This document shows, piece after piece, positions 11,871 through 22,083 of a stretch of DNA of 64,000 nucleotides. Origin of the DNA: Hordeum vulgare subsp. vulgare (lineage: Eukaryota; Streptophyta; Magnoliopsida; Poales; Poaceae); the NCBI RefSeq assembly GCF_904849725.1, contig NC_058524.1:487637763-487701762 (forward strand). The letters are read 5' to 3'. Both the position numbers and the translations under genes were made by a program. Position 1 is the first letter of the stretch, and the number at the start of each line of letters is the position of its first letter. The notes beneath the pieces are model-generated. The model was not told the origin of the DNA. It saw only the letters and a program-made list of their open reading frames with translations, and searched no databases.

Positions 11871-12850
11871 GTATTTATGATTAAATAGATTCTTATGTAC
11901 CTATAAATGATTTTTGGGGAAAATAAAGATCAAACTATAATGCAGCTGCAGTTCAAATTTGACCCGCTTCAAGGTGATTCGATGAAAATTTGTCTTTTTC
12001 ACGTGAGGTGGATAAAAGCTTTTAACACCCAACCATTTTGTCAATTGTAAATTAAAGGTGTCCTAGTATTTTAGAAAAATGATTTGATACAATTTTGAAA
12101 CAAATATATGATAGGTCCTTCACAAAAAAACTCATTTTGAACACTTGAAAAATGGAAAATGATTTTTACATACAAGGAAAATGAAAACTTCCTTAATAAA
12201 CGTTGTTTGCCATTCCAATATGCACCCTTGTGCATAATATTAGATCATTTTAACAAACTATGCAATGAATGTGGCCATAAGATTGATCATTTGGCTTGAA
12301 AATCATGAATCTTCACACATGATAGCCCATTTCTGGGAACACTTTTTAAAAATAATTGTCGTCTTACAAGTTTGTTATTTTTCCTGGTAAATTTATCACA
12401 TATAATACACAATGCAAAGGTTTTTCATTTTTTTTTTGATTTTTTTGAATTTTTCATGGTCATTTCAAAATGCGGTCAAAACTGCGGGTATGACCGTTCC
12501 TAGCTAGTGGTTGAATCTTGGAAAACTTTTGATGTTTCTATGATTAAATAGATATTTTTGTGCCGATAAATTATTTTTGGAAAAAATAAAAAGCAAACTA
12601 CGAGGCAGCTGCAGTTCAAATTTGACCCGCTTCCAACTGATTCGATGAAAATTTGTCTTTTTCACGAGAGGTGGATAAAAGCTTTTGACACCAACCATTT
12701 GGTTAATTGTGCATTTAATATGGCCTAGTATTTTTGAAAACTGATTTGGTTCAATTTTGCAACAAATATATGGTAGGTCCTTCACAAAACAACTCATTTT
12801 GGGTCCTCGAAAAATGGAAAATGAATTATTCATCCAAAGAAAATGCATAG
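11871..12850. repeat. Pair of about 320-bp direct repeats
   Basis: Two copies, about 11871-12190 and 12530-12850, share cagctgcagttcaaatttga (starting near 11944 and 12607, 663 bp apart), gattcgatgaaaatttgtct and ggtccttcacaaaa. They lie in non-coding CACTA interior. The spacer 12191-12529 and the stretch 12851-13030 hold nothing recognisable. Confidence 0.75.
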
Positions 12851-13029
12851 AAGTTGGTTATTATCCATAAAATGTGGTATACCTTGAGTGAAAATTTTAG
12901 TGGTGGCATTTTGTAAAATATTATTGGTATTTTCTTCATAAATCTTCCTTGTTTTTAGCACTTAGAGATTATTTTAAGTGACACATGTCTCGACCAATCA
13001 GAACAGAGTCTAAGTAATATAGATCCAAC

Positions 13030-13683
13030 GGCCCACACCCCTTCACCCTCTCACCCACCCAGCACCTCCCCCCCCCTCCCACCCACACACACGCAGGGAA
13101 TCCTAGCCCATCCAGATCGAACACCCCTCCTCCTTCCTTCCAGATCGCAGCCGACGACCTCTCCTATCCCCACCACACCGGCGACCTCTTCTGCTCGAGC
13201 CCCACCGTCGACATCCCGCCTTTGCTCTGCAACCCGCCGCCGTCGCCCCCATCTTCTCCTTCTCCTTGTCTTCCTAGGAGGAAGGCCCAAATCTCCATCT
13301 GCAGCTCCAACGGCGCAGGGCGGGGCGACCTGCAGGGGGCTACCCAGGTGTCCCTGTCTTCCTACTGACCGGTCGCGGGAGGACCTACAGGGGGCTACCC
13401 AGGCGCTGTTCGACGGGTTCGGGGCCAGCTCAATGCCACCTCCAGCGGCGCAGGGCAGGGCGATGGCGGCCGCGCCGCCGCGGAGCGGCAGTGGGCGAGG
13501 AGGGGGCAGGCCACCGACCCGCGCAGCATCGCCGAGCGTGTAATCCATCACGTGTTCAGCGGGCGAGGAGGATGCTCATGGGTGCCAAGGTGCGGCGCCG
13601 CGCGGCCGTCTACCGCGACTACAAGGGCGACTACATCGGCGTGCCCAACGACCCGTGCCTGGCCGAGATCCTCTCCAAGAAAG
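13030..13683 (+). pseudogene. Captured first exon, TH1-like protein (tentative)
   Basis: An abrupt GC-rich block with C-rich, UTR-like sequence at 13030-13560, followed by ATG at 13578 and a 35-codon frame beginning MGAKVRRRAAVYRDYKGDYI and ending ILSKK. It runs to a plausible splice donor at aagaaag|gtgccg (about 13683), after which the frame loses character. The basic RRRAAVYRDYKGDYIG stretch recalls plant proteins with a class I myosin tail homology (TH1) domain, but I am not certain of this family. Base composition is very unlike the AT-rich transposon around it, which supports capture of a host promoter, 5' UTR and first exon. It cannot make a full protein. Confidence 0.45.
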
Positions 13684-13962
13684 GTGCCGTCCCTATCTTT
13701 CTGCATCCTTGATTATTTCCGAGTAGTATACTTCGAGTGTGGTCATATTGGACATCGACTGATTGGGTTTGTGGTAGTCTTCTGAAATGGATCCAATGCG
13801 TTGGGTAGTCTCTGTATGAATTTACATGAACTTGAATGGTCAAATCCACCTTGGATTGTCTCAACTCGGCGAGTTTAGCCCTGGTACCCGAGCGATTGGA
13901 TCAAACAATGCACTCGTGCTTGTTTCAGAAACAGAGTATCTGAACTCTGAACTGCATCGCAG

Positions 13963-14440
13963 GCCTCGACCATCTTCACAGCCTCGCGCCTCCATTGATC
14001 CACAAGGGCAACGTGCTGGTGGACGAGAACTACATCGCCAAGGTGTCCGACACCAGAGTCGACCGGCTGCTCAAAGGGCTCGAGGACCCTGGCTCGCCGC
14101 TCAACGGGTTCCGTTCCGGCGTCTACCAGGATCCAGAGTAAGCTTGTCTGAAGCTCTGAAGTCTGATCCCTGAGCAACATATTCTGCAGTTCATTTCTGT
14201 TGCGTCAACTCTGCTCTTATATATCTGACCGTTACCCATGTGTCATGAGGGCACATTCCTTGGCACAGCTCTCTGCGAGCAGCGACGTGTACAACTTTGG
14301 GGTTTTTCTTCTCGAGCTCATCACTGGTAGGGAGGCCGCCAGCTTGGTTTGTCCAGAATCAACTGAATCTTTCGCTCATTGGGCAATTACAATCAGTGAT
14401 GGCACTAATTTTCAGAATATTTTCATTCCAACTAAATATA
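13963..14440 (+). pseudogene. Captured receptor-like kinase fragment
   Basis: Two kinase pieces with a likely intron between. Exon one, 13963-14137, is preceded by acceptor gcatcgcag, encodes GLDHLHS then LIHKGNVLVDENYIAKVSD, and ends at donor GTAAGC (14138). Exon two begins after cacag at 14268 with LSASSDVYNFGVFLLELITG (kinase subdomain IX) and continues to about 14440. These correspond to subdomains VIB to IX of plant receptor-like kinases. The catalytic loop is shortened (HKGNV where the family has H-R-x-x-K-x-x-N) and the D-F-G position reads DTR, so it could not be an active kinase. N-lobe and C-terminal parts are absent. Confidence 0.75.
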
Positions 14441-15109
14441 GTACTCCGAAATTATTTATTTGTAGCTTTTTTATAAAAGTAATATCATAGATTTCTTCTG
14501 GCAAAAGTATTATTAGTTGAAGTTTCATCCAAAACTAGAAGGGCTTGGCGCGCTGTGCTATTGCAGGTTCCGATGCCGTGACCTATAGACAGAAACACTA
14601 GGCCCCATCATTCCTGACAATCGATACCATCAAGCAACAAAAAAAGCCATTAAATGTCAAACAACAAAAGGAAGTTCGCTGCCATTTTGTGTATACTGAA
14701 ATCAGCCTAGTGCGACCCTCCATACGTGAGTCATTTAGTTACTAGATTTTGTGCTCAGAATTGCAGTAACTGGACAACAAAGCATCATCCGCTGCAGTTC
14801 AGATCATGGTAGAGTTACAACTCACTGCAAGGGAATTAGTTGCTTTAGATAAAACAAAAGATAAGATTCTTGCCGAATCCGACCCAATCAGTATGTCTAC
14901 TAAGGATGACGGCCTGTATCCAGAGTTTCCCTGGGGCGACCCTCCAGATATGTGTCATTTAATCACTAGATTTTGTGCTTACAATTGCCTGGCTTAGTTG
15001 TAGCTGTTGAGGTATAAATGCATAGCCCACCTTTCCTCGTTAGCTTGAGTTTCTTTGGTGAACTGGCGTCTAATTAACTTTAAAACAAACTATCAGTTCC
15101 AGTTTAGTC
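14441..15109. other. Unassigned CACTA interior with a short direct repeat
   Basis: No recognisable gene. Two related segments of about 45 bp, 14721-14765 and 14946-14990, share tagattttgtgct. A 63-codon frame (14806-14997, plus) spans the second copy; I do not recognise its product. The end of the stretch (aactatcag at about 15088-15096) could be the splice acceptor of the following FAR1-like fragment. Confidence 0.4.
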
Positions 15110-16401
15110 ATGAAGACTGCAATTGAACAAATTATGCCTAACACCGTCCATAGATTATGCATGTGGCACATAATGAGAAAGCTTCCAGAAAAGGTTGGTC
15201 CTCCGTTGAGAGAGGATGAACATTTCTATAGTACAATCAACTCATGTGTATGGGGCTCTGAAAACCCAGCTGAATTTGAGGCAAAATGGTCTTCAATGAT
15301 TTTTGAATTTGGGCTTCAGGAAAACACATGGTTTGCTAGGAGATACGAACTTCGTAAATCATGGATACCAGCCTACTTCAGAGATGTATTTATGGGTGAG
15401 ATTCTAAGAACCACTTCAAGATCAGAGAGTGCTAACTCATTTTTCAACCACTTTATTGGTTACAAACATGCTTTGGTGGAGTTCTGGATTAGGATTGGTA
15501 CAGCCCTAGAAGAACAACGTCAGAATGAACTCAAGGCTGACCATGAGTGCCTCAATTCTACGCCTCCATTGATTACATCCTGGGAGATCGAGAAGCATGC
15601 TAGTCTGTTCTTCACCCATGAGGTTTTCAAATATTTTCAAAAGGAGGTACGTGCAGCTAGAGAACATTGCTTGATTGAAAGCATATCACAAGAAGTGATG
15701 TGAGAAGCACAGTTATAGGTGGTGATCGCTCTTTGAAGTCTCGAGAAGTACAATTCAACACAACATCCATGAGTGCTCACTGCTCTTGCATGCTATTTGA
15801 GACACGTGGAATTCCATGCCGACATATCATCATGGTTTTGAGAGGTGCAAAGATGACTGAGCTACCTAGCCATTTTATGTTAGATAGGTGGAAGAAAACG
15901 GTTAACAGGAGGGTACTATATGATAGCTACGACAACTTGCTTGAAGAGAATGAAAGTAGTTCCTTAGATCTGGCAAAGCGGAAAATGATTTCCGAGATAG
16001 ACCAAGCAGTGGATGACACAATTAGGTTGGCTGAACACTCTCCTGAAGAATTGGAAGCATTAAGAAACATTCTCATTGACATGAAAAGAAATGTGTCTGA
16101 AAGGGTTGTTGCCAATCATCCTAGTAGACAAGATGAGTTTGAGGCATATATTGGCTGTACCATGCCTAATCAGGTTGACATTCATCCACCAACTGATGTC
16201 CATACAAAAGGGAGATGCAAAAGAATTAAGGAGCACTTAGACAAGGGTGGGCATCAAAATAAGGATGAAGAAGGGAAGCAAAATAATGATGCGGAGGGGA
16301 AGAAAAATGTTGGTGGAGCAAAGAAGAAAGTGCCCAGAACATGCAAGAAGTGTAAGCAGGTTGGCTTTCATGATAGCCGTAATTGTCCTAACAACAACTA
16401 A
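15110..16401 (+). pseudogene. Captured FAR1-related (MULE-derived) fragment
   Basis: Two frames that overlap at 15700-15703 join into one protein with a single frameshift. Order: the end of a MULE transposase-like domain (AMKTAIEQIMPN-type text, CMWHIMRKLP, SRSESANSFFNHF), then a SWIM zinc finger HCSCMLFETRGIPCRH at about 15776-15825, then a low-complexity Lys/Asn-rich tail and a C-terminal zinc-knuckle-like CKKCKQVGFHDSRNC. This is the arrangement of FHY3/FAR1 and FAR1-related proteins, transcription factors derived from Mutator-type transposases. The N-terminal FAR1 DNA-binding domain and the first catalytic Asp region are missing; the full family is usually some 700-800 residues, here about 430. 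A true Mutator transposase remnant is the alternative, but FAR1-RELATED fits better. Confidence 0.8.
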
Positions 16402-16930
16402 GAAAGCTACTTGTACTTTTCATACCTGTACAATTCATTTTCCTTTACAAAATGCACACACACACAAACTTATATGTTTATGCAAACTGTAGGTGTTGTT
16501 CAAGCTCGACCAATCTTCCCATTTTCTGAAATCTTATGATGCACTGATGAACGACACCTTGGTGTTTGAAGATCATGTGTTGGACGAATTTTAGATGAAA
16601 TTTCTGCAAATACTTTGCTAGGAGATTACCATTATATTTTTGAATATTTATGTCAGAATATTTAATTACCAGAGAGTGAGAGGCTCCTCTATCCTGAATT
16701 TGTCGCGGACAATACCGCAGAAATTTCAGCTCATCATACATACAGACAAGATATGTTTCTAGAATCAATTCACATTCATTCAGTAAATCTGCAATTTGAG
16801 TATGTACAACAATAACAAAAGACCAAAGATTTCTTGTACAAGAACTTATCTGTACTATAGATCCCATTCATTTAGTTACAGCAAAACACCATTCTTCATT
16901 CAGTAACAATATCTCTTGGGTAACAGAAAC
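16402..16930. other. Possible 3' region of the FAR1-like fragment
   Basis: AT-rich sequence without a coding frame on plus. It directly follows the FAR1-like stop and may include its 3' UTR or intron. Nothing else is recognised. Confidence 0.35.
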
Positions 16931-16940
16931 AACAACTCCA

Positions 16941-17270
16941 ATGGACAAGCCGCCGGGAAGCCAGGGCCACCGAGGTCGCCGTTCATCCCTTGCATGGGCT
17001 AGCACCAATTCGCCTAGGAGCAGCGCCAGGATGGCTGGGCCGCCGAGGTCGCCGTGGCACGGGGCCATCACCGTGGCGTTCGGGTCAGCGCTGCGTGGGG
17101 CTACCGCCGCCGTAACCAGCGCATGTAGGCACAACCCATTAGCAGTCGCGTTGGGGTTGCGGGCTCTGCGTCGCCGTCGCCACAGGAGCGGCGTCGCTCT
17201 CGCCGTCGAATCGCCACCGCCTGCAAGTCTCCCTCGCACGCGTCGATTTGTTTTCCTCTTTTTTCTTTGA
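16941..17270 (+). other. GC-rich block with an open frame, origin unknown
   Basis: A 109-codon frame rich in Arg, Ala, Ser and Pro, within a GC-rich island of about 350 bp next to AT-rich subterminal DNA. It is also open on the opposite strand (16868-17281), as GC-rich DNA often is. It may be a fourth captured exon or 5' UTR, perhaps in minus orientation, but I recognise no family. Confidence 0.3.
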
Positions 17271-17489
17271 ACCGTTACCAACCTAGGACGTAAGTAGGAG
17301 GGGTTAACTGCAAAACTGCGATTAAGTGGCTAGTTAGAATCCCACCTTTGCTGTGCACCGTACGTGCTTGATCAGACGGCGTACGATGATAGTTTTCAGT
17401 TTTTACTCAATAAGAGTTTTCACTTGATACTTCGCCAAAAATAAAACCAGCCCATGTGATCAACTGAAATGGGTTGGGATGATTTTAAT

Positions 17490-17747
17490 CATGACGTTTT
17501 TATTTCGTCGTAATTTTGCCACGTAGGATTGCCACGTAGGACTGGGTTAGATTGCCAACGACGATTTAGGATCGTAGTAAAGGTTACGACGATCCAGGAA
17601 TCGTCGTAAAAGATACGACGATTTCAATCAAAACGTCGCCGCTGTCAATTTTTGACGCTTTGTTTTCGATGCTTGGTTTATCGTCGTGAGATCGTCGTAA
17701 ATTAAAAACCGTGATGATGTAGCGACGAAAATATAGCGTCGTGTATT
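17490..17747. repeat. CACTA right subterminal repeats
   Basis: Repeated acgacgat, atcgtcgtaa and cgtcgt in both orientations, denser than at the left end, followed by the right TIR at 17748. Confidence 0.8.
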
Positions 17748-17765
17748 AGCATATTTATTGTAGTG
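17748..17765 (-). repeat. CACTA right terminal inverted repeat
   Basis: Minus reads CACTACAATAAATATGCT; followed by the tgt TSD at 17766-17768. Confidence 0.92.
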
Positions 17766-17968
17766 TGTTAAAAGTGGGACTAACCCCAAAATCTGTAGGC
17801 AGCTCAAGTCTATATGCATTATCATTTATTTTCTCTAACACCTTGAAAGCACAATCAACACGCAACATTAGCTTTGACTTGCGCAAATATGGAAACTTGT
17901 CCTTGTGTAAATGCAACTAAACAAGATGTCCAGGTGCAAAAACAACATGTTTTCTACCCTTATCTTGA
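17766..17968 (-). pseudogene. Element D integrase C-terminal segment
   Basis: On minus from 17968 one frame reads HQDKGRKHVVFAPGHLV, a stop, then LHLHKDKFPYLRKSKLM and FKVLEKINDNAYRLELPTDF. This is the GPY/F-type region at the end of plant Gypsy integrases. The in-frame TAG replaces the conserved Trp of LVWLH. The piece is continuous with 38556 on its N-terminal side (separated by Copia A) and with 10297 on its C-terminal side (separated by the CACTA element). Confidence 0.8.
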
Positions 17969-19442
17969 TGAAAAGGATCGAGATGGACCTAGAGGGGGGG
18001 GATGAATAGGTACAGTTCCAAATTTTAATAATTCCTTAGCAATTTTAGGCAAAGGTGCGGAATATGAGCGTAGGTCTAATAATTGCTATGACAAGGAGTA
18101 AGCTATTTAGAGTGAAGTAAGGCAACCGATAAACAATAATCAAATACAAGTACGTAATAAGGATTAACACAAGTAGAGAGTTAGGGTTAGGAATAACCGA
18201 AACTCCAAGAGAGACGAGGATGTATCCCGATGTTCACTTCCTTGGAGGGAAGCTACATCACCGTTAGAGGGGCGGATGTTACCATGAAGGCACACCAACT
18301 CCACGAAGGCTCGCCCTATTCTCCCTTTGAGATAACTCCACGAAGGCGTTTCTCAACCACTAGTGGTAAGCCTTGAGGTGGCTTCCAAACCTTCACAAAC
18401 TTTCCGGGGGAAATCACAATGGTTTGATTCCTCTCCAAAGACTCCTACCGCCTAGGAGTCTCCAACCTCCAAGAGTAACAAGATCACGGGGATTGCTCAA
18501 AACTTGCTCAAATCACAAATCACTTTGGTGGAGAGGAGGAGAAGGAGACGATCTATCTTTTGATTGGAACAACACTCAAAGGGACTCACAAATGCTCTTG
18601 GGATCTAAGATTGAGTGTAGACAAGAGTGAATGAGAAGAAAGGTGTTCTTGTATGTGTTCTAGCTGTGTTGGACACCCTCTCACGAAGTGGGAGGGGGTA
18701 TATATAGTGCGGAGTGTAAAACAACCGTTGGGGACACTTTAAGTCACACAGGGTTCGGACATCCGGCAGTTCACGGATGTCCGGGCGTCCACAAGGGGTC
18801 GGACGTCCGACACGGGTCGGTCGTCCGAGGGCTGTAGATATGTCTGGAATCACTGTGAGTTGAACAGGGACCGGACGTCCGGAGAAGGCCGGAAGTCCGA
18901 GTTATTCGACTCAAACTTCTTCTGGTGCAAGATTCGGAATTTCCGAAAGGGGACGGACGTCCGGCCCTCGGACGTCCGGCGGGAGCCGGAAGTCCGAGTT
19001 ATATGGCTCAAGTTCTTCTGGTGCAGAGCTCCGGATTTCCGAAGCTGGTCGGTCGTCCGACCCTCGGACGTCCGGAGGAGGCCGGATGTCCGAGGCATTA
19101 GTCCTGTTTTGAGATAAGAGCATAGTGAAGATGTGGTTTTGAGCAGAAAAGTAGAGATATAGTATGAGCAAATTCATCGCAAAACCTGTGATCCCCTCTT
19201 AATAGTGCGGGATCCCTATACTCAAGAATAGTACACTTAAAAGGATAGTCTACATCATCTTTTCTCAATCCCGAGCCTTCTTGACATATAAATCCCGATC
19301 TTCTCAGACCACCTTGGCACATAATTCTCAATCTACTAAAGTACTTGCCATCCTGAGATACACTCAACAAATAGGATTAGTTTCCTATGTATGTGTTGTC
19401 ATTAACACCAAAAGCCGATTAGGGGCATAACATGCACTTTCA
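17969..19442 (-). repeat. 3' LTR of Copia A (1474 bp)
   Basis: On minus from TGAAAGTGCATG at 19442 to CCTTTTCA at 17969. It has a TATA box (tatatata, 18699-18706) with an array of ggacgtccg-type palindromes upstream of it (18745-19100). It is exactly 100 bp shorter than the 5' LTR, mostly because it has one repeat unit fewer. Confidence 0.88.
18745..19100. repeat. GGACGTCC palindrome array in 3' LTR
   Basis: Units of about 100 bp, each with cggacgtccg or ccggaagtccgag plus a spacer with caagttcttctggtgca. GACGTC is the core of plant bZIP C-box sites (family knowledge). The frames it opens are repetitive peptides, not genes. Confidence 0.8.
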
Positions 19443-19459
19443 ATCTCCCCCTTTTTGGT
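19443..19459 (-). other. Polypurine tract of Copia A
   Basis: Minus reads ACCAAAAAGGGGGAGAT directly before the 3' LTR start at 19442, as expected for plus-strand DNA priming. Confidence 0.8.
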
Positions 19460-19865
19460 AGTTGATGACAACATATACATAGGTCTCAAAAGATTTAACA
19501 TACATTATTGCCTTGGAGAGGTTTAGTACGGAGTTCCCCCTTAGTATGTGCATGATAAAATATCGGAGCTCCCTTTTAATGTGTGTATCGAAAATATAAT
19601 GGATCATCATGTAAAGATAATACATCATCATAGAAAGATAATACATCATCATAGAATTAGTGGAGCAAAACATAATAGCCTATGATGATATCATAGCAAT
19701 CCATAGCAATCACAACATTCATAAGTAGCCATACATGAGTTTATCCATTACATTACACAAACATGCAAATTTAGACTAAATCTCCAAAGACTAAAAACTA
19801 CGATACATTACTACCCCTTTGGCACCAAGTACCAAAAAGGGAGGCACCAACAGCATCAACCATGC

Positions 19866-21415
19866 TCAGAGATCATCATCATCATCATCATCCTCATCGT
19901 CAGGCAAGCCACTGCCACCAGCCTCGTCAAGAAAATCAGCCCACTCAGGATCAGATGGGAAGCCAAAGTCAGAAGGAGGAGCAGCAGGAAGGGCCTCATC
20001 GTCACTCACATCAAGAGCGCCCGAGTCTCTCAGACGAGCCTTGAGGGCATTCTTGGAGGAGACGAGGCGGGAAACCACATCATGAGTTTGACCACACTGG
20101 AAAGAGACGGCCTTCATCATAGCAGAATGTGCCTTGCCAATGAATTTGGCAAAGCGACCAAGAGGAGCTGAGCTAGATGAAGGGGTTGCTGACCGGGCAG
20201 CAGTGCGGTGAGTGGATGTGGAGGATGGGGTTTTCCTGGGAGCATAGTTATCCGCATGTGAGCGGGAATGACCCACTTGTGATGTGTGTGAGTGACAGCA
20301 ACAGAGAATTCAGCAACATGATTAATAAGAGCCTGGATGAAGGGGGCATGAGGGAAGGCTCGCTTGTATCAAAAACTAGCAAGGCGAATCTCATGCCATA
20401 GAAAGTGAGGCACATTAATTTTGCTCTTGGGGTGCTTGTACAAATGTGACATGATGTCAATACAGTAGCCACTGCAAGATCCCACCCATCTTGGGATAGA
20501 TGGTGCGGATAAGACACTGAAAGATGATAAAGTAAGGAGAGCGCCAGATGGATACCTGGTTAAGATCCTTCATGCGTTCATCCACATCAAGTTCACGGAG
20601 TGGTTTGAGGAGATACCCACACGCCTCAATTGGCTTATGTGCATGGTTAGGATCATTCTTATGGATTTTGAAGCCAGAGTTGGGGAAACCAAGTGCGGCA
20701 ACAAATGTATCATAAGAGGCTGTGAAGTGAACGTCAGAGGTTATCCAGATAACAATGTTGTTTGGACCAAAGAAGCATGTGGCATAAAACTGGTGAATAG
20801 CAGCAGCGTTAAAATCGCGACGAAAAGCAAAGGGGGCGGCAAGCCCCGATGACTCAGTGAGCTCAATGGCACCTGGGTATTTCGCCGGGTGTGTGCGAAT
20901 ATGCTCAAGATCTATGAAGTGATGAACAGAGAGACCCTTAGGAACTATGACCATAGTAAAGATGTTCGCCTGGACGTTTGTGCGGAAACGTGAGTCCATA
21001 GAGTCACGTACGACAAAGAATTGATCAACATCGCGGCGGAAAGTGAAATAGGAAGACTTAGCAACCGTGGTGAAGTTCTTGACTTCACGACCTAAAGTAG
21101 CAGGAGGTTCAAGTGAGATGCGACGAGTTCACCTTCGGGCTGTTCAGGAGGAGGTGGTGGCATATAGGAGGGCCTGCGAGTCCCGGGCTTTGGCATGGAC
21201 CTCCGAACGGCGGGCTTGGCAGCACGGTCCTCGGCGGCAAGCTCATCCTCGAAGTCAGAGCCATCAGACGACGAGGGGAGCTGTTGAGACGGAGGACGCC
21301 GGGAAGTCCATTTGAAGGGACGACGTTTCCCTTCCGAGTCCGACCCCGTGCCAGTAGGGGCATGAGCGGATGAGCCAGCAGTGTCCTTCCGGACGACATG
21401 CTTAATCTTGGGCAT
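19866..21415 (-). pseudogene. Extra ORF of Copia A, frameshifted
   Basis: ATG at 21415 opens a basic, Pro/Ser-rich N-terminus (MPKIKHVVRKDTAG). A long globular part (20999-20457) includes FRRDFNAAAIHQFYATCFF, VIWITSDVHFTASYDTF and CGYLLKPLRELDVDERM. A third stretch (about 20450-20280, another phase) has PHFLWHEIRLASF and FPHAPFIQALI. The end (20276-19866) is Ser-rich with a poly-Asp tail. At least two frame changes separate these parts. It lies between RNase H and the 3' LTR, the position of env-like or accessory ORFs in SIRE-type elements. I see no signal peptide or membrane segment. The FYAT and globular core recall the uncharacterised putative plant transposon protein family; function unknown. 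A related ORF is in element F. Confidence 0.65.
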
Positions 21416-21694
21416 GATGCATAAAAACCAACACGGATGGAGGCCCAATGGGGAACGGTCACGGGCAAACCATATGAACGAACACGTGAAACTTGGGAGA
21501 AAAGGAATTCAAACGCGAGGGGAACGGAGGAGATACCTGCAGATCGAGAGAGGAGAGGAAGAAGAGATGGATCTCGCGGAGGAGATCAGGCAGATCCCGG
21601 AGGTGGCGGCGCGGGCGAGCTCTCCTGGTGCTGGCGGCGGCGGCTGGGAGAAAAGGAGGCGCGTGGGGGCTAGGGCAAAGCCCAGCCCGCGTCC
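21416..21694 (-). promoter_or_regulatory. Putative leader of the extra ORF
   Basis: GC-rich on the TATA-proximal half with CT-rich runs (ctcttcttcctctcctctct-like on minus), then a possible splice donor CAG|GTATCT near 21542 and T-rich sequence before the ATG. It looks like a plant 5' UTR, perhaps with a leader intron. This is inference from composition only. Confidence 0.35.
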
Positions 21695-21840
21695 TTTTAT
21701 TTATAGGGCCCCGATTTGTCGGACGTCCGACAGGCGTCGGACGTCCTGAGTGAATTTAGCCGTCGGACGACCGACACTGGCCGGACGTCCGGAATGAGTT
21801 TAGCCGTCGGACGTCCGAGACACGTCGGACGACCGAGAGA
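21695..21840 (-). promoter_or_regulatory. Putative internal promoter of Copia A
   Basis: On minus, CTATAAATAAAA (21695-21706) is a good plant TATA box. Directly upstream are four ggacgtcc palindromes (21721, 21739, 21783, 21809) and two ggacgacc variants. The LTRs have the same order: ggacgtcc array, then TATA. The TATA lies about 280 bp before the ATG of the extra ORF. Confidence 0.5.
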
Positions 21841-22083
21841 GGAGTAGGCAGAGGATGATTCTGGAATTTGGATGATGAGATGATTTTTCATGGTTTATCA
21901 CAAAGAACACGAACACAGTTGCCTACAGGAATTACATATACTACTTGTGGACAGAAGTTGATTCATGCATATTTTGTAAGATCAAAACACAGAATTATGA
22001 CGTAAGTCCTAGTGACCCCCCCTAAATGCATGCCCTACATCAAGACAAGAACATAATGTGAGTGTGTGTATGTGTGCAAGATT

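Larger units (their letters stand above)
10301..17765 (+). mobile_element. CACTA DNA transposon carrying host gene fragments
   Basis: Starts CACTACAAGAAATATGCT at 10301 and ends with the inverted counterpart at 17765 (minus reads CACTACAATAAATATGCT), giving 17 of 18 matching bases. A perfect 3-bp TSD, tgt, flanks it (10298-10300 and 17766-17768), as CACTA transposases make. Both ends have subterminal repeats based on acgacgat/cgtcgtaa. No TnpD- or TnpA-like transposase frame is visible, so it is non-autonomous. The interior carries sequence resembling three host gene families, all on plus, plus non-coding repeats. The strand given is that of the captured fragments. It sits in the integrase tail of element D. 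Confidence 0.9.

Noticed and set aside
13051..13551. 166-codon minus frame in the GC-rich part of the CACTA
   Set aside because: Arg/Gly/Pro-rich frame due to base composition; the plus strand shows the recognisable exon.
18850..19177. Repetitive peptides (DVRPSDVRR type) in both strands of the LTR array, also 37867-38290
   Set aside because: Products of the ggacgtccg repeat in U3, upstream of the TATA box; not coding.
19866..21415. Envelope-like identity for the extra ORF of Copia A
   Set aside because: Position fits, but no signal peptide, transmembrane segment or coiled coil typical of envelope-like proteins is seen.
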